A model generated the notes under the pieces. It was not told the DNA's origin. It did no database searches and saw only the letters and a program-made list of their open reading frames with translations. From positions 248,001 through 312,000 of the forward strand of contig NZ_CP071608.1 in assembly GCF_017357225.1 (NCBI RefSeq): a stretch of DNA of 64,000 nt, written 5' to 3'. Made by a program: the position numbers and the translations under genes. This stretch comes from Rhizobium binae (lineage in GTDB: Bacteria > Pseudomonadota > Alphaproteobacteria > Rhizobiales > Rhizobiaceae). Shown in pieces: positions 8,593 through 17,880 of the stretch. The number at the start of each line of letters is the position of its first letter. Positions within the stretch are counted from its first letter, which is position 1.

Positions 8593-10298
8593 ACCGCGCG
8601 GCGCCCGTCGAGCGCGTAGTCTATTGGATCGGAGTGGCGGCCCTGATCTGGATCGTCATCACCTTCCTGATCCTGCCGCTAGTCGCGTCACTTCATGCGG
8701 TCTTTTTCAAGGACGGCAGCCTGGTGGTCGGCCAGATCGCAAGCGAACTTTCAAGATCACGAAGAGTGCGCGCTGCCCTTTGGAACACGCTTTGGATGAC
8801 GTCAGCGACCATGGTTACGGTGACCATTGTCGGGATGTTCCAGGTCGTCGTCCTTGAATATTTTCACGTACGCGGTCGCGCACTCTTGAAAATCGCCTAT
8901 GCAACGCCCCTGGTCTTCGGCGGTGTCGTTGCGGCGGCGGGCTACAACTTCACCTATGGTCCCAGCGGTGCGGTGACACATCTGGTGAAGGCCGCCGTCT
9001 CCAGCCTCCCGCAAGCCTGGTTCATCGGCTGGTTTGGCGTGCTCTTCACGCATACCTTTCTGATGACCAACTTTTACTATCTTTTTCTGCGCGCTGCGAT
9101 GCGCCGCGTCGACTACGCAACAATCGAAGCTGCGCGCAGTATGGGTGCCTCGGAATATACGATCCTGTGGCGTGTGGTACTGCCCGCGATCATGCCGACG
9201 TTCCTCGCCGTCACCCTTCTCACCCTTTACACCGCAATCAGCTCTTTCGCCGCCCCTCAGGTGCTGGGCGGTCGCGATTTCCACATGCTGAGCCAGATGG
9301 TGCTGACCTTGAACAGCCTGCGCCGTCCCGACATGGCCGCCTTACTCGCGCTTATGATGGGACTATGTCTCATGGCGCTTATACTGCTGTCTCAATATTT
9401 CGAAGCGCGCGGCTCCTATGTCGGCGGCGCGAAAGCGACTGCGCCCATCCAGCTACGCAAAATTTGCAGCCCCATCGGCAATGCAGTGCTACATTTGTTT
9501 GCCTATCTTCTCGTGGCTATCTATACGGTGCCGATCGCGCTTGTCGTACTCTTCTCCTTCGCCCCTGCCGCGAGCATCGGCATCGAAGTGATCCCATCCA
9601 GCCTGACACTGAAGAACTATACCCGCGTCTTCACCGAAGGCAGCGCCTTTCTTCCGTTTTTCAACTCCATAGTGATGAGCTTTGTCGCGGTATCGGCGGC
9701 GCTCGTCGTTACACTGTTTGCCGTCCCGGTTACTCTTGGCCGCCGCAGTTGGCTGACGCGCCTTCTGGACATCACTTTCTTCCTGCCATGGGTCGTTCCC
9801 AGCATTCTGCTTGCAGTCGGGCTGATCGTCACCTTCGACACCCCAAACCCGCTCGTTGGAAACGCAGTCCTCCTCGGGGGCTACTGGCTACTGCCCATCG
9901 GCTACGCCATCGTTGCCTTGCCGCTTATGGTGAGATTCCTGCGGGCGGCCTTCATGGGGATCGATCCGGCCTATAACGAGGCGGCCCGCTCGATGGGCGC
10001 CACGGGTCTGTATCGCTACCGCCGCATCATCCTGCCGATAGTTGCACCGACAGCTATCCTCGTGGCCGGGATGGCATTCAACGATCTCCTGTCGGAATAC
10101 CCCTTGTCGGCGTTTCTATACAACGTCAACAACAAGCCGCTGCCGATCGCAATCGTAGACAGCTCGTTGTCCGTCGATCCTGAGCAGGCCGCGCTCAACC
10201 TCGTCTACGTCACTCTGATCATGGCGTTTTCACTGGCGATCATTCTGCTGGCCGAGCGCATCGGCCTCGGCAAAGGTCCGGAAACCACAACACTTTAG
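8589..10298 (+). CDS. Fused double-domain ABC permease, FbpB-type
   Basis: This 569-residue protein contains two tandem BPD-type permease domains, each with about six membrane spans. The first EAA loop is TIEAARSMGASEYTILWRVV near residue 180, the second is YNEAARSMGATGLYRYRRII near residue 460. Such fused permeases are usual for FbpB/AfuB-like importers, so the transporter needs no second permease gene. It sits between its ATPase (ATGA overlap) and the isomerase gene, 17 bases downstream. Confidence 0.94.
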   Translation: MNRAAPVERVVYWIGVAALIWIVITFLILPLVASLHAVFFKDGSLVVGQIASELSRSRRVRAALWNTLWMTSATMVTVTIVGMFQVVVLEYFHVRGRALLKIAYATPLVFGGVVAAAGYNFTYGPSGAVTHLVKAAVSSLPQAWFIGWFGVLFTHTFLMTNFYYLFLRAAMRRVDYATIEAARSMGASEYTILWRVVLPAIMPTFLAVTLLTLYTAISSFAAPQVLGGRDFHMLSQMVLTLNSLRRPDMAALLALMMGLCLMALILLSQYFEARGSYVGGAKATAPIQLRKICSPIGNAVLHLFAYLLVAIYTVPIALVVLFSFAPAASIGIEVIPSSLTLKNYTRVFTEGSAFLPFFNSIVMSFVAVSAALVVTLFAVPVTLGRRSWLTRLLDITFFLPWVVPSILLAVGLIVTFDTPNPLVGNAVLLGGYWLLPIGYAIVALPLMVRFLRAAFMGIDPAYNEAARSMGATGLYRYRRIILPIVAPTAILVAGMAFNDLLSEYPLSAFLYNVNNKPLPIAIVDSSLSVDPEQAALNLVYVTLIMAFSLAIILLAERIGLGKGPETTTL

Positions 10299-10315
10299 AA
10301 CAGGAGACTGATCCA

Positions 10316-11281
10316 TTGGATACCTGCATCACCGTCTGGCATTGGCCGCACCAGGAGCGTTGGTACGACGAAGGCATTCGCAACTCGCTGACCCTGATCA
10401 AGGAAGCTGGCTTCACACACATAAACTGGAATCCCGACTCCGGCAGTTCGTACTGGCTGGCCGACGCCGAGATCGAGTTTACAAGCAAGATCGTGGCCGA
10501 TGCTGGGCTGAAGGTGCACTCGGTTCATGGCAGCAATGGCCGCAATCCGATCACCGAGATCGGCCACAAAAATCACGGTCCTTTCGCGATGGAGATGCGC
10601 AAAGACTTGCTGTCGCCTCATGAATGGCAGCGCCGCAGCGGTGTCGAGCTGTTGCGTAACCGTATCGACCTGGCAGCTGCTTTCCAATCCCCCAACGTGG
10701 TTCTGCACATCGATATCACCGACAACGTGTTCCGCAGCGAAGCCGCCGAACAGGAGTTCTTCGATCCCCTATTTCAGTCTCTCGACGAGATCAGGCCCTA
10801 CTGCATCGAAAAAGGCGTGCAGATCGCCGCGGAAACTCTTCTTTGCGCCAACGCCCAAAATTTTCTCAACCTTTATGATCGCCTCTTCGCTCGCTATGGC
10901 AAGGAGTTCATCGGTGTCTGTTTCGATTGCGGCCACTGGGAACTGATCGAGCCAGGCAAGCTCACCGTGCTGGAGCGTTTCGCGGATCGCGTCATTGCTA
11001 CTCACATTCACGACAATTTCGGAGCAGTGGATGACCATCTCTTGCCATTCGACGGACGATTAGATTGGCACACGATCGCCTCGGCGATCGCCTCAACTCC
11101 TTATCAGACTCCGCTCAACTTCGAGACGCCAATTGACCGGTATGGGATACCAGAATCCGCCTACTATCGCCGCGCTCACGGTGTTGCTGTTAGGCTTGAG
11201 GAGATGGTAGCCGAGGCGCGCGAGAGGAAAAGCAGTGATGGCGAATGCGCCTGCCCTCGACAATTCTTCACTACGTCGTGA
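10316..11281 (+). CDS. Sugar phosphate isomerase/epimerase, TIM barrel (AP-endonuclease 2 superfamily)
   Basis: This 321-residue protein has the pattern of xylose-isomerase-like TIM barrels: GFTHINWNPDSG, LKVHSVHGSNG, VVLHIDITD, GVCFDCGHWELIEPG and VIATHIHDNFG. The conserved acidic and histidine residues in CFDCGHW and HIHDN are typical metal ligands of the family. Translation starts at a TTG following AGGAGA. It is the last gene of the ABC operon and probably isomerises or epimerises the imported compound. The exact reaction cannot be deduced. Confidence 0.82.
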   Translation: MDTCITVWHWPHQERWYDEGIRNSLTLIKEAGFTHINWNPDSGSSYWLADAEIEFTSKIVADAGLKVHSVHGSNGRNPITEIGHKNHGPFAMEMRKDLLSPHEWQRRSGVELLRNRIDLAAAFQSPNVVLHIDITDNVFRSEAAEQEFFDPLFQSLDEIRPYCIEKGVQIAAETLLCANAQNFLNLYDRLFARYGKEFIGVCFDCGHWELIEPGKLTVLERFADRVIATHIHDNFGAVDDHLLPFDGRLDWHTIASAIASTPYQTPLNFETPIDRYGIPESAYYRRAHGVAVRLEEMVAEARERKSSDGECACPRQFFTTS

Positions 11282-11336
11282 CAAAGGTAGCAGCGTTGAC
11301 GTTTGAACCGTTCCGCGGTCCAGATGGATGGACAGT

Positions 11337-12110
11337 TTAGACCAAAGAATCTGTCGGCTTCGTCGGTGTCGTCGAATGGGTCAGCAAATGGCCTTCGGGG
11401 CAGCGAAAGCCATCGGTCTCGGGTTCGAAGACGAACGTCGACTTGCGCATCATGACGGGCTTGGGCGGAGTGGGATTGCGATAGCCTGTGACGCCAAGGA
11501 TCTGCCGGTCTTCCAGGCCCTTGGCGATGCCCGGCGTAGCATAGCCGGCATCCAGCCCGTCCGCGCCGGCATCGAAGCCGAAACGGGTCTGCTGCCGGTC
11601 GAGCCTTGAGAGATAGACGATCGAGTCGTGGACATTGGCTGGCGTGACATAAGTATCGGTGATGATGGCGAGCTTGCCGTCCATCGTGCGATGATCGAGA
11701 GAGAAAAAGCCCTTCGGCCTGCCGTCGCGCATCATATAGCCGCTGTCTGAACGCTGCGCGTAACCTTAGTCGTCGTCACCTCCGGCCGGCGTTCCTTGTC
11801 CTTCAAGGGCTTCTGGCCGTGCAGCTTGCGTTCGGCCTCGATCGCCGCATCCAGATCGGCCAAGTAGTCGGCGCGCGACTTCTCGACCATTGCAAGATCG
11901 TATTCGCCCTTGTTGGCATTGGCCTTCAGATGGGTCGAATCCGTGTAACGCCACCGTGCCGACCAGCCCGTGGCCGATCGCCTGTTCGACGATGTAATCG
12001 AAGATGTCCCGGGCAACCGATTTATCGTTGTAACCGCGGCGGTTCTGGGCTGAGCGTCGGGGCGTCGAACACTCGCAGCAATCTGACGGCGGGGAAATCC
12101 CCGCCGCTTC
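11337..12110 (-). pseudogene. IS1182-type transposase remnant, frameshifted and truncated
   Basis: Pieces of one transposase lie in different frames on the minus strand. The fragment TDSTHLKANANKGEYDLAM, then KSRADYLADLDAAIEAERKLHG, is followed in another frame by GKPKGFF-like KGFFSLDHRTMDGKLAIITD, HVTPASVHDS-like sequence and DAGYATPGIAKGLEDRQI. This order matches IS1182-family DDE transposases. The N-terminal third is also out of frame, and the C-terminus is cut off near 11337, where the expected region after the CPEGHLL segment is missing. No terminal repeats were recognised. It separates the ABC operon from icd and marks a rearrangement boundary. Confidence 0.8.
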
Positions 12111-12133
12111 GATGTTATTTTGGAAAGGCCGGC

Positions 12134-13345
12134 TCACGCCATGGCCTTCTGCAGGTTTTGATCGATCTTGTCGAGGAAGGCGGTGGTCGAGAGCCACGGC
12201 TGGTCGGGGCCGATCAGCCGCGCCAGATCCTTGGTCATGAAACCGGATTCGACGGTGTCGACGCAGACCTTTTCGAGCGTCGCGGCGAAGCGGGCGAGTT
12301 CGGCATTGTCGTCGAGCTTGGCGCGATGCGCCAGGCCGCGCGTCCAGGCGAAGATAGAGGCGATCGAGTTCGTCGAGGTTTCCTGACCCTTCTGGTGCTG
12401 GCGATAGTGGCGGGTGACGGTGCCGTGAGCGGCTTCGGCTTCGACCGTCTTGCCATCGGGCGTCAGCAGCACCGAGGTCATCAGGCCGAGCGACCCGAAG
12501 CCCTGGGCGACGGTATCGGACTGGACGTCGCCGTCATAGTTCTTGCAGGCCCAGACGTAGCCACCGGACCACTTCAGCGCCGAGGCGACCATGTCGTCGA
12601 TCAGGCGGTGTTCGTAGGTGATGCCGGCTTCCTTGAACTGATCCTTGAACTCGGTCTCGAAGACTTCTTCGAAAATGTCCTTGAAGCGGCCGTCATAGGC
12701 CTTGAGAATGGTGTTCTTGGTGGAGAGATAGACCGGCCACTTGCGCATCAGGCCGTACATCATCGAAGCGCGGGCGAATTCGCGGATCGATTCGTCGAGA
12801 TTGTACATGGCCATGGCGACGCCGGCGCCCGGCGCGTTGAAGACTTCCTTCTCGATGACGGTACCGTCCTCGCCGACGAACTTGATCGTCAGCTTGCCCT
12901 TGCCGGGGAATTTGAAGTCGGTGGCGCGGTACTGGTCGCCGAAAGCGTGGCGGCCGACGACGATCGGCTGCGTCCAGCCGGGAACCAGGCGCGGCACGTT
13001 GCGGCAAATGATCGGCTCGCGGAAGATGACGCCGCCGAGGATGTTGCGGATCGTGCCGTTCGGGCTCTTCCACATTTCCTTGAGGTTGAATTCCTTGACG
13101 CGGGCTTCATCCGGCGTGATCGTCGCGCACTTGATGCCGACGCCGTACTTCTTGATGGCATTGGCGGCATCGACGGTCACCTGGTCATTGGTGGCGTCGC
13201 GGTTTTCGACGGACAGGTCGAAATAGTCGATGTCGAGATCGAGATACGGATGGATCAGCTTGTCCTTGATGAGCTGCCAGATGATGCGCGTCATTTCATC
13301 GCCGTCGAGATCGGCGACGGGATTGGCGACCTTGATCTTGTTCAT
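12134..13345 (-). CDS. icd: NADP-dependent isocitrate dehydrogenase
   Basis: This 403-residue enzyme converts isocitrate to 2-oxoglutarate and CO2 with reduction of NADP in the TCA cycle. It begins [20 protein letters not shown], typical of the dimeric eukaryote-like isocitrate dehydrogenases of alphaproteobacteria. The substrate-binding region [12 protein letters not shown] (about residue 95) and the family signature [18 protein letters not shown] (about residue 275) are intact. Full length and clean reading frame argue for function. It is monocistronic between a broken IS and fnrN. A housekeeping gene in such a mosaic is unusual: it may be a second copy acquired from a chromosome, or the plasmid may carry the only copy. 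The window cannot decide. Confidence 0.97.
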   Translation of the reverse strand: MNKIKVANPVADLDGDEMTRIIWQLIKDKLIHPYLDLDIDYFDLSVENRDATNDQVTVDAANAIKKYGVGIKCATITPDEARVKEFNLKEMWKSPNGTIRNILGGVIFREPIICRNVPRLVPGWTQPIVVGRHAFGDQYRATDFKFPGKGKLTIKFVGEDGTVIEKEVFNAPGAGVAMAMYNLDESIREFARASMMYGLMRKWPVYLSTKNTILKAYDGRFKDIFEEVFETEFKDQFKEAGITYEHRLIDDMVASALKWSGGYVWACKNYDGDVQSDTVAQGFGSLGLMTSVLLTPDGKTVEAEAAHGTVTRHYRQHQKGQETSTNSIASIFAWTRGLAHRAKLDDNAELARFAATLEKVCVDTVESGFMTKDLARLIGPDQPWLSTTAFLDKIDQNLQKAMA

Positions 13346-13488
13346 GTATCTGCCTCGTTCGAGCTTGAAGGGGGACGGGGTCCCGGGTGGGTGACGTGAT
13401 GAGGAGCGCTGCTGGCGCCACAGGCTGGCCTCGCCAACAACCGCGTCGTAATCACGCGCTGATCCCGAATTCGGCAGCTGATCCCGTT

Positions 13489-14211
13489 CTATGCGCTGAT
13501 CATCCGCTCCAGCTCATCCATGTTGGGGACGATGATATGTCGAAACTTCTCGATGCGAATGACGCCGCTCTTGCGCAGCCTGGTTATCTGGCGGCTGACG
13601 GTTTCGATCGTCAGCCCGAGGAAATCGGCGATCTCGGCGCGGGAAAGCGGCAGGTCGAAGGCGGTGCTCGTGGCCGTTTGCGGTTCGGCGTGGGTGGCGA
13701 TGAGGTAGAGCAGGCTTGCGACCTTCTCCTCGGCGGTGCGGCGGCCGAGCGTCAGCATCCATTCGCGCGCGGCGTCCAGCTCCTTCAGCGCCAGATCGTG
13801 CAGGCTGCGCCGCAGTTCCGGCGTCTCCGATATCATGCGGTCGAGCAGGTCGCGGGGGAAGACGCAGATTTCGACATCGGTCGCAGCCTCAGCCGACAGC
13901 GTACTTTCGCGCACGAAGGGCCTGCCGACGAAATCGGGGGCGAATTGCAGGTCGACGATCTGCTGGCGCCCGTCCGGCATCACCTTACAGAGTTTCACCA
14001 CCCCGCGCATTATGTTCGAATAGAAAGAGCTTTCCGACCCTTGAGCGATGATCTCGCTGCCGGCATCGACCTTGCGGCGCAGCGAGTGGCGGCCGAGATC
14101 CTTTAACTGACCGCTCGACAGTACGCCGCAGACGACGCCGTGCCGCGCCTGGCAGGAAGCGCAAGCGACGGGAGTGCCGGCGTCGGAACCCTTACTGCGT
14201 GCAACGTCCAT
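13489..14211 (-). CDS. fnrN: FnrN-type oxygen-responsive Crp/Fnr regulator
   Basis: This 240-residue regulator has the four cysteines expected of an Fnr [4Fe-4S] sensor: C17, C20 and C28 in [13 protein letters not shown], and C116 in VEICVFP. A cyclic-nucleotide-fold domain follows, then the [23 protein letters not shown], whose ETVSR recognition segment (ExxSR) is that of Fnr/FixK proteins binding TTGAT-N4-ATCAA. In rhizobia FnrN activates microaerobic genes such as fixNOQP. Two anaeroboxes lie upstream of its own start, suggesting autoregulation. It follows icd on the same strand, 143 bases apart, but each probably has its own promoter. Confidence 0.93.
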   Translation of the reverse strand: MDVARSKGSDAGTPVACASCQARHGVVCGVLSSGQLKDLGRHSLRRKVDAGSEIIAQGSESSFYSNIMRGVVKLCKVMPDGRQQIVDLQFAPDFVGRPFVRESTLSAEAATDVEICVFPRDLLDRMISETPELRRSLHDLALKELDAAREWMLTLGRRTAEEKVASLLYLIATHAEPQTATSTAFDLPLSRAEIADFLGLTIETVSRQITRLRKSGVIRIEKFRHIIVPNMDELERMISA

Positions 14212-14324
14212 GTCCTGATCCCTTCAAAATCCGCGTGTGCCGGATGTGGCTGCGCATGCTGGGCATACTCAGACGCTTACGTCGCGATTGCGGGTTCGGC
14301 TATCCCGATTTCCTCCGGCGCGGC

Positions 14325-14338
14325 TTGATGATTACCAA
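14325..14338. promoter_or_regulatory. Proximal anaerobox of fnrN (imperfect)
   Basis: TTGATGATTACCAA matches the Fnr/FixK consensus TTGAT-N4-ATCAA at nine of ten fixed positions. It lies 114 bases upstream of the fnrN start. In rhizobial fnrN promoters a proximal weaker box is known to mediate repression. Confidence 0.65.
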
Positions 14339-14356
14339 TTTCGCCGGGACCGCGAG

Positions 14357-14370
14357 TTGATCCAGATCAA
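14357..14370. promoter_or_regulatory. Distal anaerobox of fnrN (perfect)
   Basis: TTGATCCAGATCAA is a perfect TTGAT-N4-ATCAA site, centred 32 bp upstream of the proximal box (about three helical turns). A two-box arrangement of this sort has been described for the autoregulated fnrN gene of R. leguminosarum, where the distal box activates. Confidence 0.85.
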
Positions 14371-14724
14371 AGTTTCCGTGCCATGCTGTTTTGGAAGCGC
14401 CTGCCTCGACACGAGGCCGACCCGCAGAATTCTTCAAACTTGAACGACGAAGCAAAGATCTTCCAACCCTGGGCGACGAAGCTGCCGACGTGTTTGCGCA
14501 CGAGCATATCCCAAATTGTATGACGGCTACTCGCGACGGGGAAAGGGTTCAGGTCGAAAGGCATTATGGGTTGCTTCAGCTGGGTCGCCCATACTCTCCC
14601 TAGCCGATTTCGAATTGACAGCCCAGTATGTTTGTGCGACGTACGTACTAAGGCGGTGCGCGCGGCTGGTGCGGCCTGAACGCGATCGACGTTGTGTCAG
14701 ATGACATCCTGAAGGAACGGGCGG
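14371..14724. other. Gene-free stretch between fnrN promoter and sugar kinase
   Basis: I find no recognisable gene here. Short open frames of 60-70 codons exist on the plus strand but have no family resemblance and no convincing ribosome binding site. The stretch presumably holds the promoter of the kinase gene at 14725. Confidence 0.5.
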
Positions 14725-15606
14725 ATGACTGTCTACCTAATCGGAATCGACGGCGGTGGCACCAGCTGCCGAGCTGCAGTCGCCGGTGCGAACGGGAGTA
14801 TCCTTGCGCGCGCTCAAGCCGGGCCAGCTAACATTCTCTCCGATCCGGATACGGCCGTCGACAACATTGCCAGTGCGACCCGCGCGGCTTTCTACGCAGC
14901 TGGCATCAATGCGCGTAGCATCGCCTCGGCGCGTGCAGTACTTGGGGTCGCAGGCAATAATGTCGGCGAGGCCGTTCACTACGTGAAAAACAGGCTACCC
15001 TTCGCCCAGGCGGACATCGAGTCAGACGGGCTGATCGCGCTACAAGGCGCGCTTGGTGATAAAGACGGAGCCGTCGCCATTTTAGGAACAGGCACGATCT
15101 ACATTTCCCGCCACTGCGAAACGGTGACCTACGTCGGCGGATGGGGCTTTACTGTGGGCGACCTCGGCAGCGGTGCTCGTATTGGACATGCGCTTTTGCA
15201 AGAAACGCTGCTCGCATATGACGGCATCCACGACATGTCCGCGATGACCGCCTCCGTCCTTGCGGAATTCAAAAATGACCCGCGCAATATCGTCGAGTTT
15301 GCGCGGCATGCAAAGCCCGGCGCCTTCGGCCGCTATGCGCCGCGCGTATTCGAGCACATGAAACGGGGCGATGCTGTCGCCGCGCGCCTGTTGCAAGAAG
15401 CCGCTGTTTCAGTTGACGAAGCACTTGATCGTCTAGTCGCTCGAGGAACGCAGAAGATTTGCCTGCTCGGGGGATTGGGGCCGCTGTATTCGTCCTGGAT
15501 CGCTGCACGGCATCAAAGTCTACTGGTAACGCCCGAAGGCGATGCACTGAGCGGGGCCGTGGCCCTGGCTGTGTCGCGCTTCGGGCATCTGAAAGCGATC
15601 GAATGA
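14725..15606 (+). CDS. BadF/BadG/BcrA-type sugar kinase, N-acetylglucosamine-kinase-like
   Basis: This 293-residue protein belongs to the ASKHA kinases. The phosphate-1 motif is IGIDGGGTSCRAAV at residues 6-19. The adenosine-side motifs are VAILGTGTIYI, WGFTVGDLGSGARIG and CLLGGLGPLYS. The closest known group is the N-acetylglucosamine kinases that phosphorylate amino sugars with ATP. The gene overlaps the GntR regulator by four bases, and a decayed SIS-domain gene follows. This resembles amino-sugar catabolic clusters with a kinase, a GntR/UTRA repressor and a SIS deaminase/isomerase. Confidence 0.85.
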   Translation: MTVYLIGIDGGGTSCRAAVAGANGSILARAQAGPANILSDPDTAVDNIASATRAAFYAAGINARSIASARAVLGVAGNNVGEAVHYVKNRLPFAQADIESDGLIALQGALGDKDGAVAILGTGTIYISRHCETVTYVGGWGFTVGDLGSGARIGHALLQETLLAYDGIHDMSAMTASVLAEFKNDPRNIVEFARHAKPGAFGRYAPRVFEHMKRGDAVAARLLQEAAVSVDEALDRLVARGTQKICLLGGLGPLYSSWIAARHQSLLVTPEGDALSGAVALAVSRFGHLKAIE

Positions 15607-16367
15607 GCGACACGCTTGCGGCTATGCTTCCAGGATGGGGCACAGACATCAACGGCGCCGGTCCGCTCTATCAAAGGCTTCGCCTGGCGCTTGAAAAGGC
15701 GATCCTGTCGGGTAAACTCAAAGTGGGCGACGTTCTTTATCCCGAACGAGACCTCGCTGAACATCTCCGCGTTAGCCGTGTAACGGTCCGCAAAGCAATC
15801 GACCATCTCGTGCAAGACGGATTTCTGGTTCGCCGGCGCGGCTCAGGAACCTTCGTAGCCGGATCGGCGGTCCGCGCAGATCAGCCTCCGTCACGCGCGT
15901 ATCTTTTGACAGGTGGCATTTCCTGGCTTGGATCGGGCACGAGAGTCGAGTGCATCGAGCGCAGCACGTCCCATCCCGCACCAGAGGAGATGATGACACT
16001 CGGCCTGTCAAGCGACAGTCGCGTCGTGCGCATCACCCATTTGCGGAGCTCGGCGGGCCAGCCGATTGCGATTGAACGCATATGCATTTCCTCCGAGTTC
16101 CTGCCCGACGCTCGTACCGTTACCTGTTCCATCTGTAACACACTCGCGGACGCAAACTTTAGACCCGTTCGTGCGATCCAACGCACTTTCGCACTTAACA
16201 TCGAAGATCCGGACGCCACAACGCTTGGCGTCGCGGTCGGAACGGCTGGGCTTTTGACAAAACGCGTTGCCTATCTTGCTTCGGGCCGCGCGATCGAATT
16301 CACCCGCTCTCTTTTCCGAGGCAATGCCGAAGGTTTCGTCAGCGAGCTCACCTTTCTCGAAAACTGA
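15603..16367 (+). CDS. GntR-family regulator with UTRA domain (NagR/HutC-type)
   Basis: This 254-residue protein has an N-terminal GntR winged helix (GPLYQRLRLALEKAILSGKL, then LAEHLRVSRVTVRKAIDHLV, about residues 18-70) and a C-terminal UTRA effector domain (about residues 95-250). UTRA domains bind small ligands such as GlcNAc-6-P or urocanate. The ATG at 15603 overlaps the kinase stop (ATGA), so the pair is translationally coupled; longer in-frame extensions upstream run inside the kinase gene and are not real. It likely represses amino-sugar genes, with a phosphorylated amino sugar as inducer. Confidence 0.9.
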   Translation: MSDTLAAMLPGWGTDINGAGPLYQRLRLALEKAILSGKLKVGDVLYPERDLAEHLRVSRVTVRKAIDHLVQDGFLVRRRGSGTFVAGSAVRADQPPSRAYLLTGGISWLGSGTRVECIERSTSHPAPEEMMTLGLSSDSRVVRITHLRSSAGQPIAIERICISSEFLPDARTVTCSICNTLADANFRPVRAIQRTFALNIEDPDATTLGVAVGTAGLLTKRVAYLASGRAIEFTRSLFRGNAEGFVSELTFLEN

Positions 16368-16396
16368 CCCCTTTTCTTACAAGACAGGATCCTATC

Positions 16397-16760
16397 ATGC
16401 ACGCCACCATGCAAACGAACATGCGCCGAGAGATCGACGAAGTTCAGAAGCTGCGGCCAGATTGCTCGGTCGCTTAGCGAATGACTTGGCTGCCTTCGAT
16501 GCGGTTTGCGCGCCCTGGACTCCGAATTCGTCGTCACAGTCGCTCGAGGCTTGTCCGACCACGCCGACATATCCCTGAAATATTCAATCGAGCTAAGCGC
16601 GAAATTGCAGTCGCTTCGATTCGGCTGTCACTCGCATCAAACTACGGTCTCGAGCCCAACTTGGTCGCGGGCCGCCTTCCCAAGGCAGCCACGCGCGCCG
16701 TCGCCGCTTGGATTGCTCTGACAAATACGCTTCCCGCTTGCGGGACCCACCAACGCCATG
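16397..16760 (+). pseudogene. SIS-domain sugar isomerase/deaminase remnant (GlmS/AgaS-like)
   Basis: Three reading frames must be joined to read this relic. It opens MHATMQTNMRREIDEV, shifts to SEAAARLLGRLANDLAAF, then to RALDSEFVVTVARGLSDHAD and ISLKYSIEL, then to SLASNYGLEPNL and finally VAAWIALTNT. This order matches the N-terminal SIS domain of the GlmS-like proteins in rhizobial amino-sugar operons; the typical family core is FVVTVARGSSDHA. The remainder of the expected 340-residue protein is lost. It lies just behind the GntR gene, where an intact SIS gene is expected, so the pathway encoded here is probably incomplete. Confidence 0.8.
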
Positions 16761-16982
16761 AGCATGCTGAGCACAAAGGTCGGCTTGTGCCTGAAGACGG
16801 CGCAGATCTCTTGGTGTTGACCCTAAGTTTGAGTTGAAGTCGAGCTGGACAGGTAGGCCAAAGGGTTTCGAGACAAGCGATCATGGTGATCTTGGATCAA
16901 ATTTGCACAGGTTCTCCAATCTCATGGTCGATGCTTTCCGCTCGGAAACCTGCTGGCTTTGGCTGAGTGGAACCAGCACGCC

Positions 16983-17183
16983 ATGAAGATTGCGATACTC
17001 TCGCCGCTTGAACGAACCTGCCTCCATTGGATATCTAGAGGCTGGGCGGTGATTGATATCGCGTTGATCGAGGGAAAGGATACCGCTGAAATTGAGGTGT
17101 GCGTGGAGCGTGCGGTTATTTCGCTCAACGCCGACTCAGTGGAACAGGCGCTCGAGAAAATGAAGATCACGCGGTCAGATTGA
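16983..17183 (+). CDS. Small LuxR-type HTH protein, possibly a remnant
   Basis: The 66-residue frame reads LSPLERTCLHWISRGWAVID and then IALIEGKDTAEIEVCVERAV. This follows the pattern of the LuxR/GerE DNA-binding domain (LSPRE..CL.W.A.GK...EIA.IL...T), but with several weak positions, including the recognition helix. It has no ligand-binding domain. It may be a standalone HTH protein or the debris of a longer LuxR gene. An ATG at 16959 in the same frame is a possible alternative start. Confidence 0.5.
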   Translation: MKIAILSPLERTCLHWISRGWAVIDIALIEGKDTAEIEVCVERAVISLNADSVEQALEKMKITRSD

Positions 17184-17522
17184 TCGCCACGGTCGCTGGC
17201 GCCGGACGCTTTCACCTTGCTTTGCATGCTGCTTTTAAATGCGTCGTCTTGGCAACGTCAGCCCGCAGCAAGATCGCGCCATCGGTTTTGAAAGTACGGA
17301 GACACTGGCTCCTGAGGTCGGTGCGGCACGCCGCTGAGAGGTGGCACGAAAGCAGGCCGATCCGCGTGTTTGTGATAGATCCTGGCCGAGCTCCGGATTC
17401 TACGGTCAACCCGCTGAAGGTCCGCTAGGAAGTTGTGGCCGCTGCCGCTCCGCGTCGGGCTGATCGCGTCCGTCCCCTGCCTTTGAGGAGCCATTGAGCG
17501 GGAATTGGCCAGCTCCCATTGA

Positions 17523-17684
17523 ACCTCCTTAAAGTCGCGCGATCTTTCCTTCGCACGGTCCAACGCCTTCCAGCTCTCCCGCGTCGAAGCCGATGGCGAG
17601 TACGGCGTTCTACCCTCTGACGGAATCGACCCCGACAACGATCTTGCGATCGTTCACGAATTCTTTCCCTGGCCGGCTCATTGA
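17523..17684 (+). pseudogene. Possible C-terminal fragment of an unknown gene
   Basis: An open frame without a usable start codon ends FQLSRVEADGEYGVLPSDGI and then DPDNDLAIVHEFFPWPAH before a TGA. Its composition looks protein-like, with ordered hydrophobic and acidic alternation, unlike the neighbouring frames. I do not recognise the family. It could be the surviving 3' end of a plasmid gene lost at the junction between the amino-sugar remnant and the backbone block. Confidence 0.3.
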
Positions 17685-17727
17685 ACCTGCCCCTGCCTCT
17701 GGCGTACCGCTTGCGAACTGCAAGCCG

Positions 17728-17743
17728 CAAGGGAGGCTTCGCC
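17728..17743 (+). repeat. Leader repeat, copy 1
   Basis: CAAGGGAGGCTTCGCC occurs here, about 140 bases upstream of the TOPRIM gene, and again base for base at 18823-18838 upstream of the DUF1419 gene. Both copies lie in GC-rich leaders. Confidence 0.7.
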
Positions 17744-17880
17744 GCGGTCGAGCATAGCATGATCCGACACTTGTCAGCCGCGCCCTTGCCGCCTTTGCTC
17801 TTCGCGGCTGGCCGAAGGGTGCCCGCGAAACGACGGGCAAAGAAGCAACGAGGGCCGATCGCCGGGCGATCGGAAATAAA

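Noticed and set aside
11819..13399. 526-codon plus-strand frame
   Set aside because: It is antisense to icd and part of the transposase remnant; its Gly/Asp/Arg-rich composition is typical of shadow frames.
14391..14603. 70-codon plus-strand frame between fnrN and the sugar kinase
   Set aside because: It has no family resemblance, no ribosome binding site and a composition similar to the surrounding noncoding DNA.
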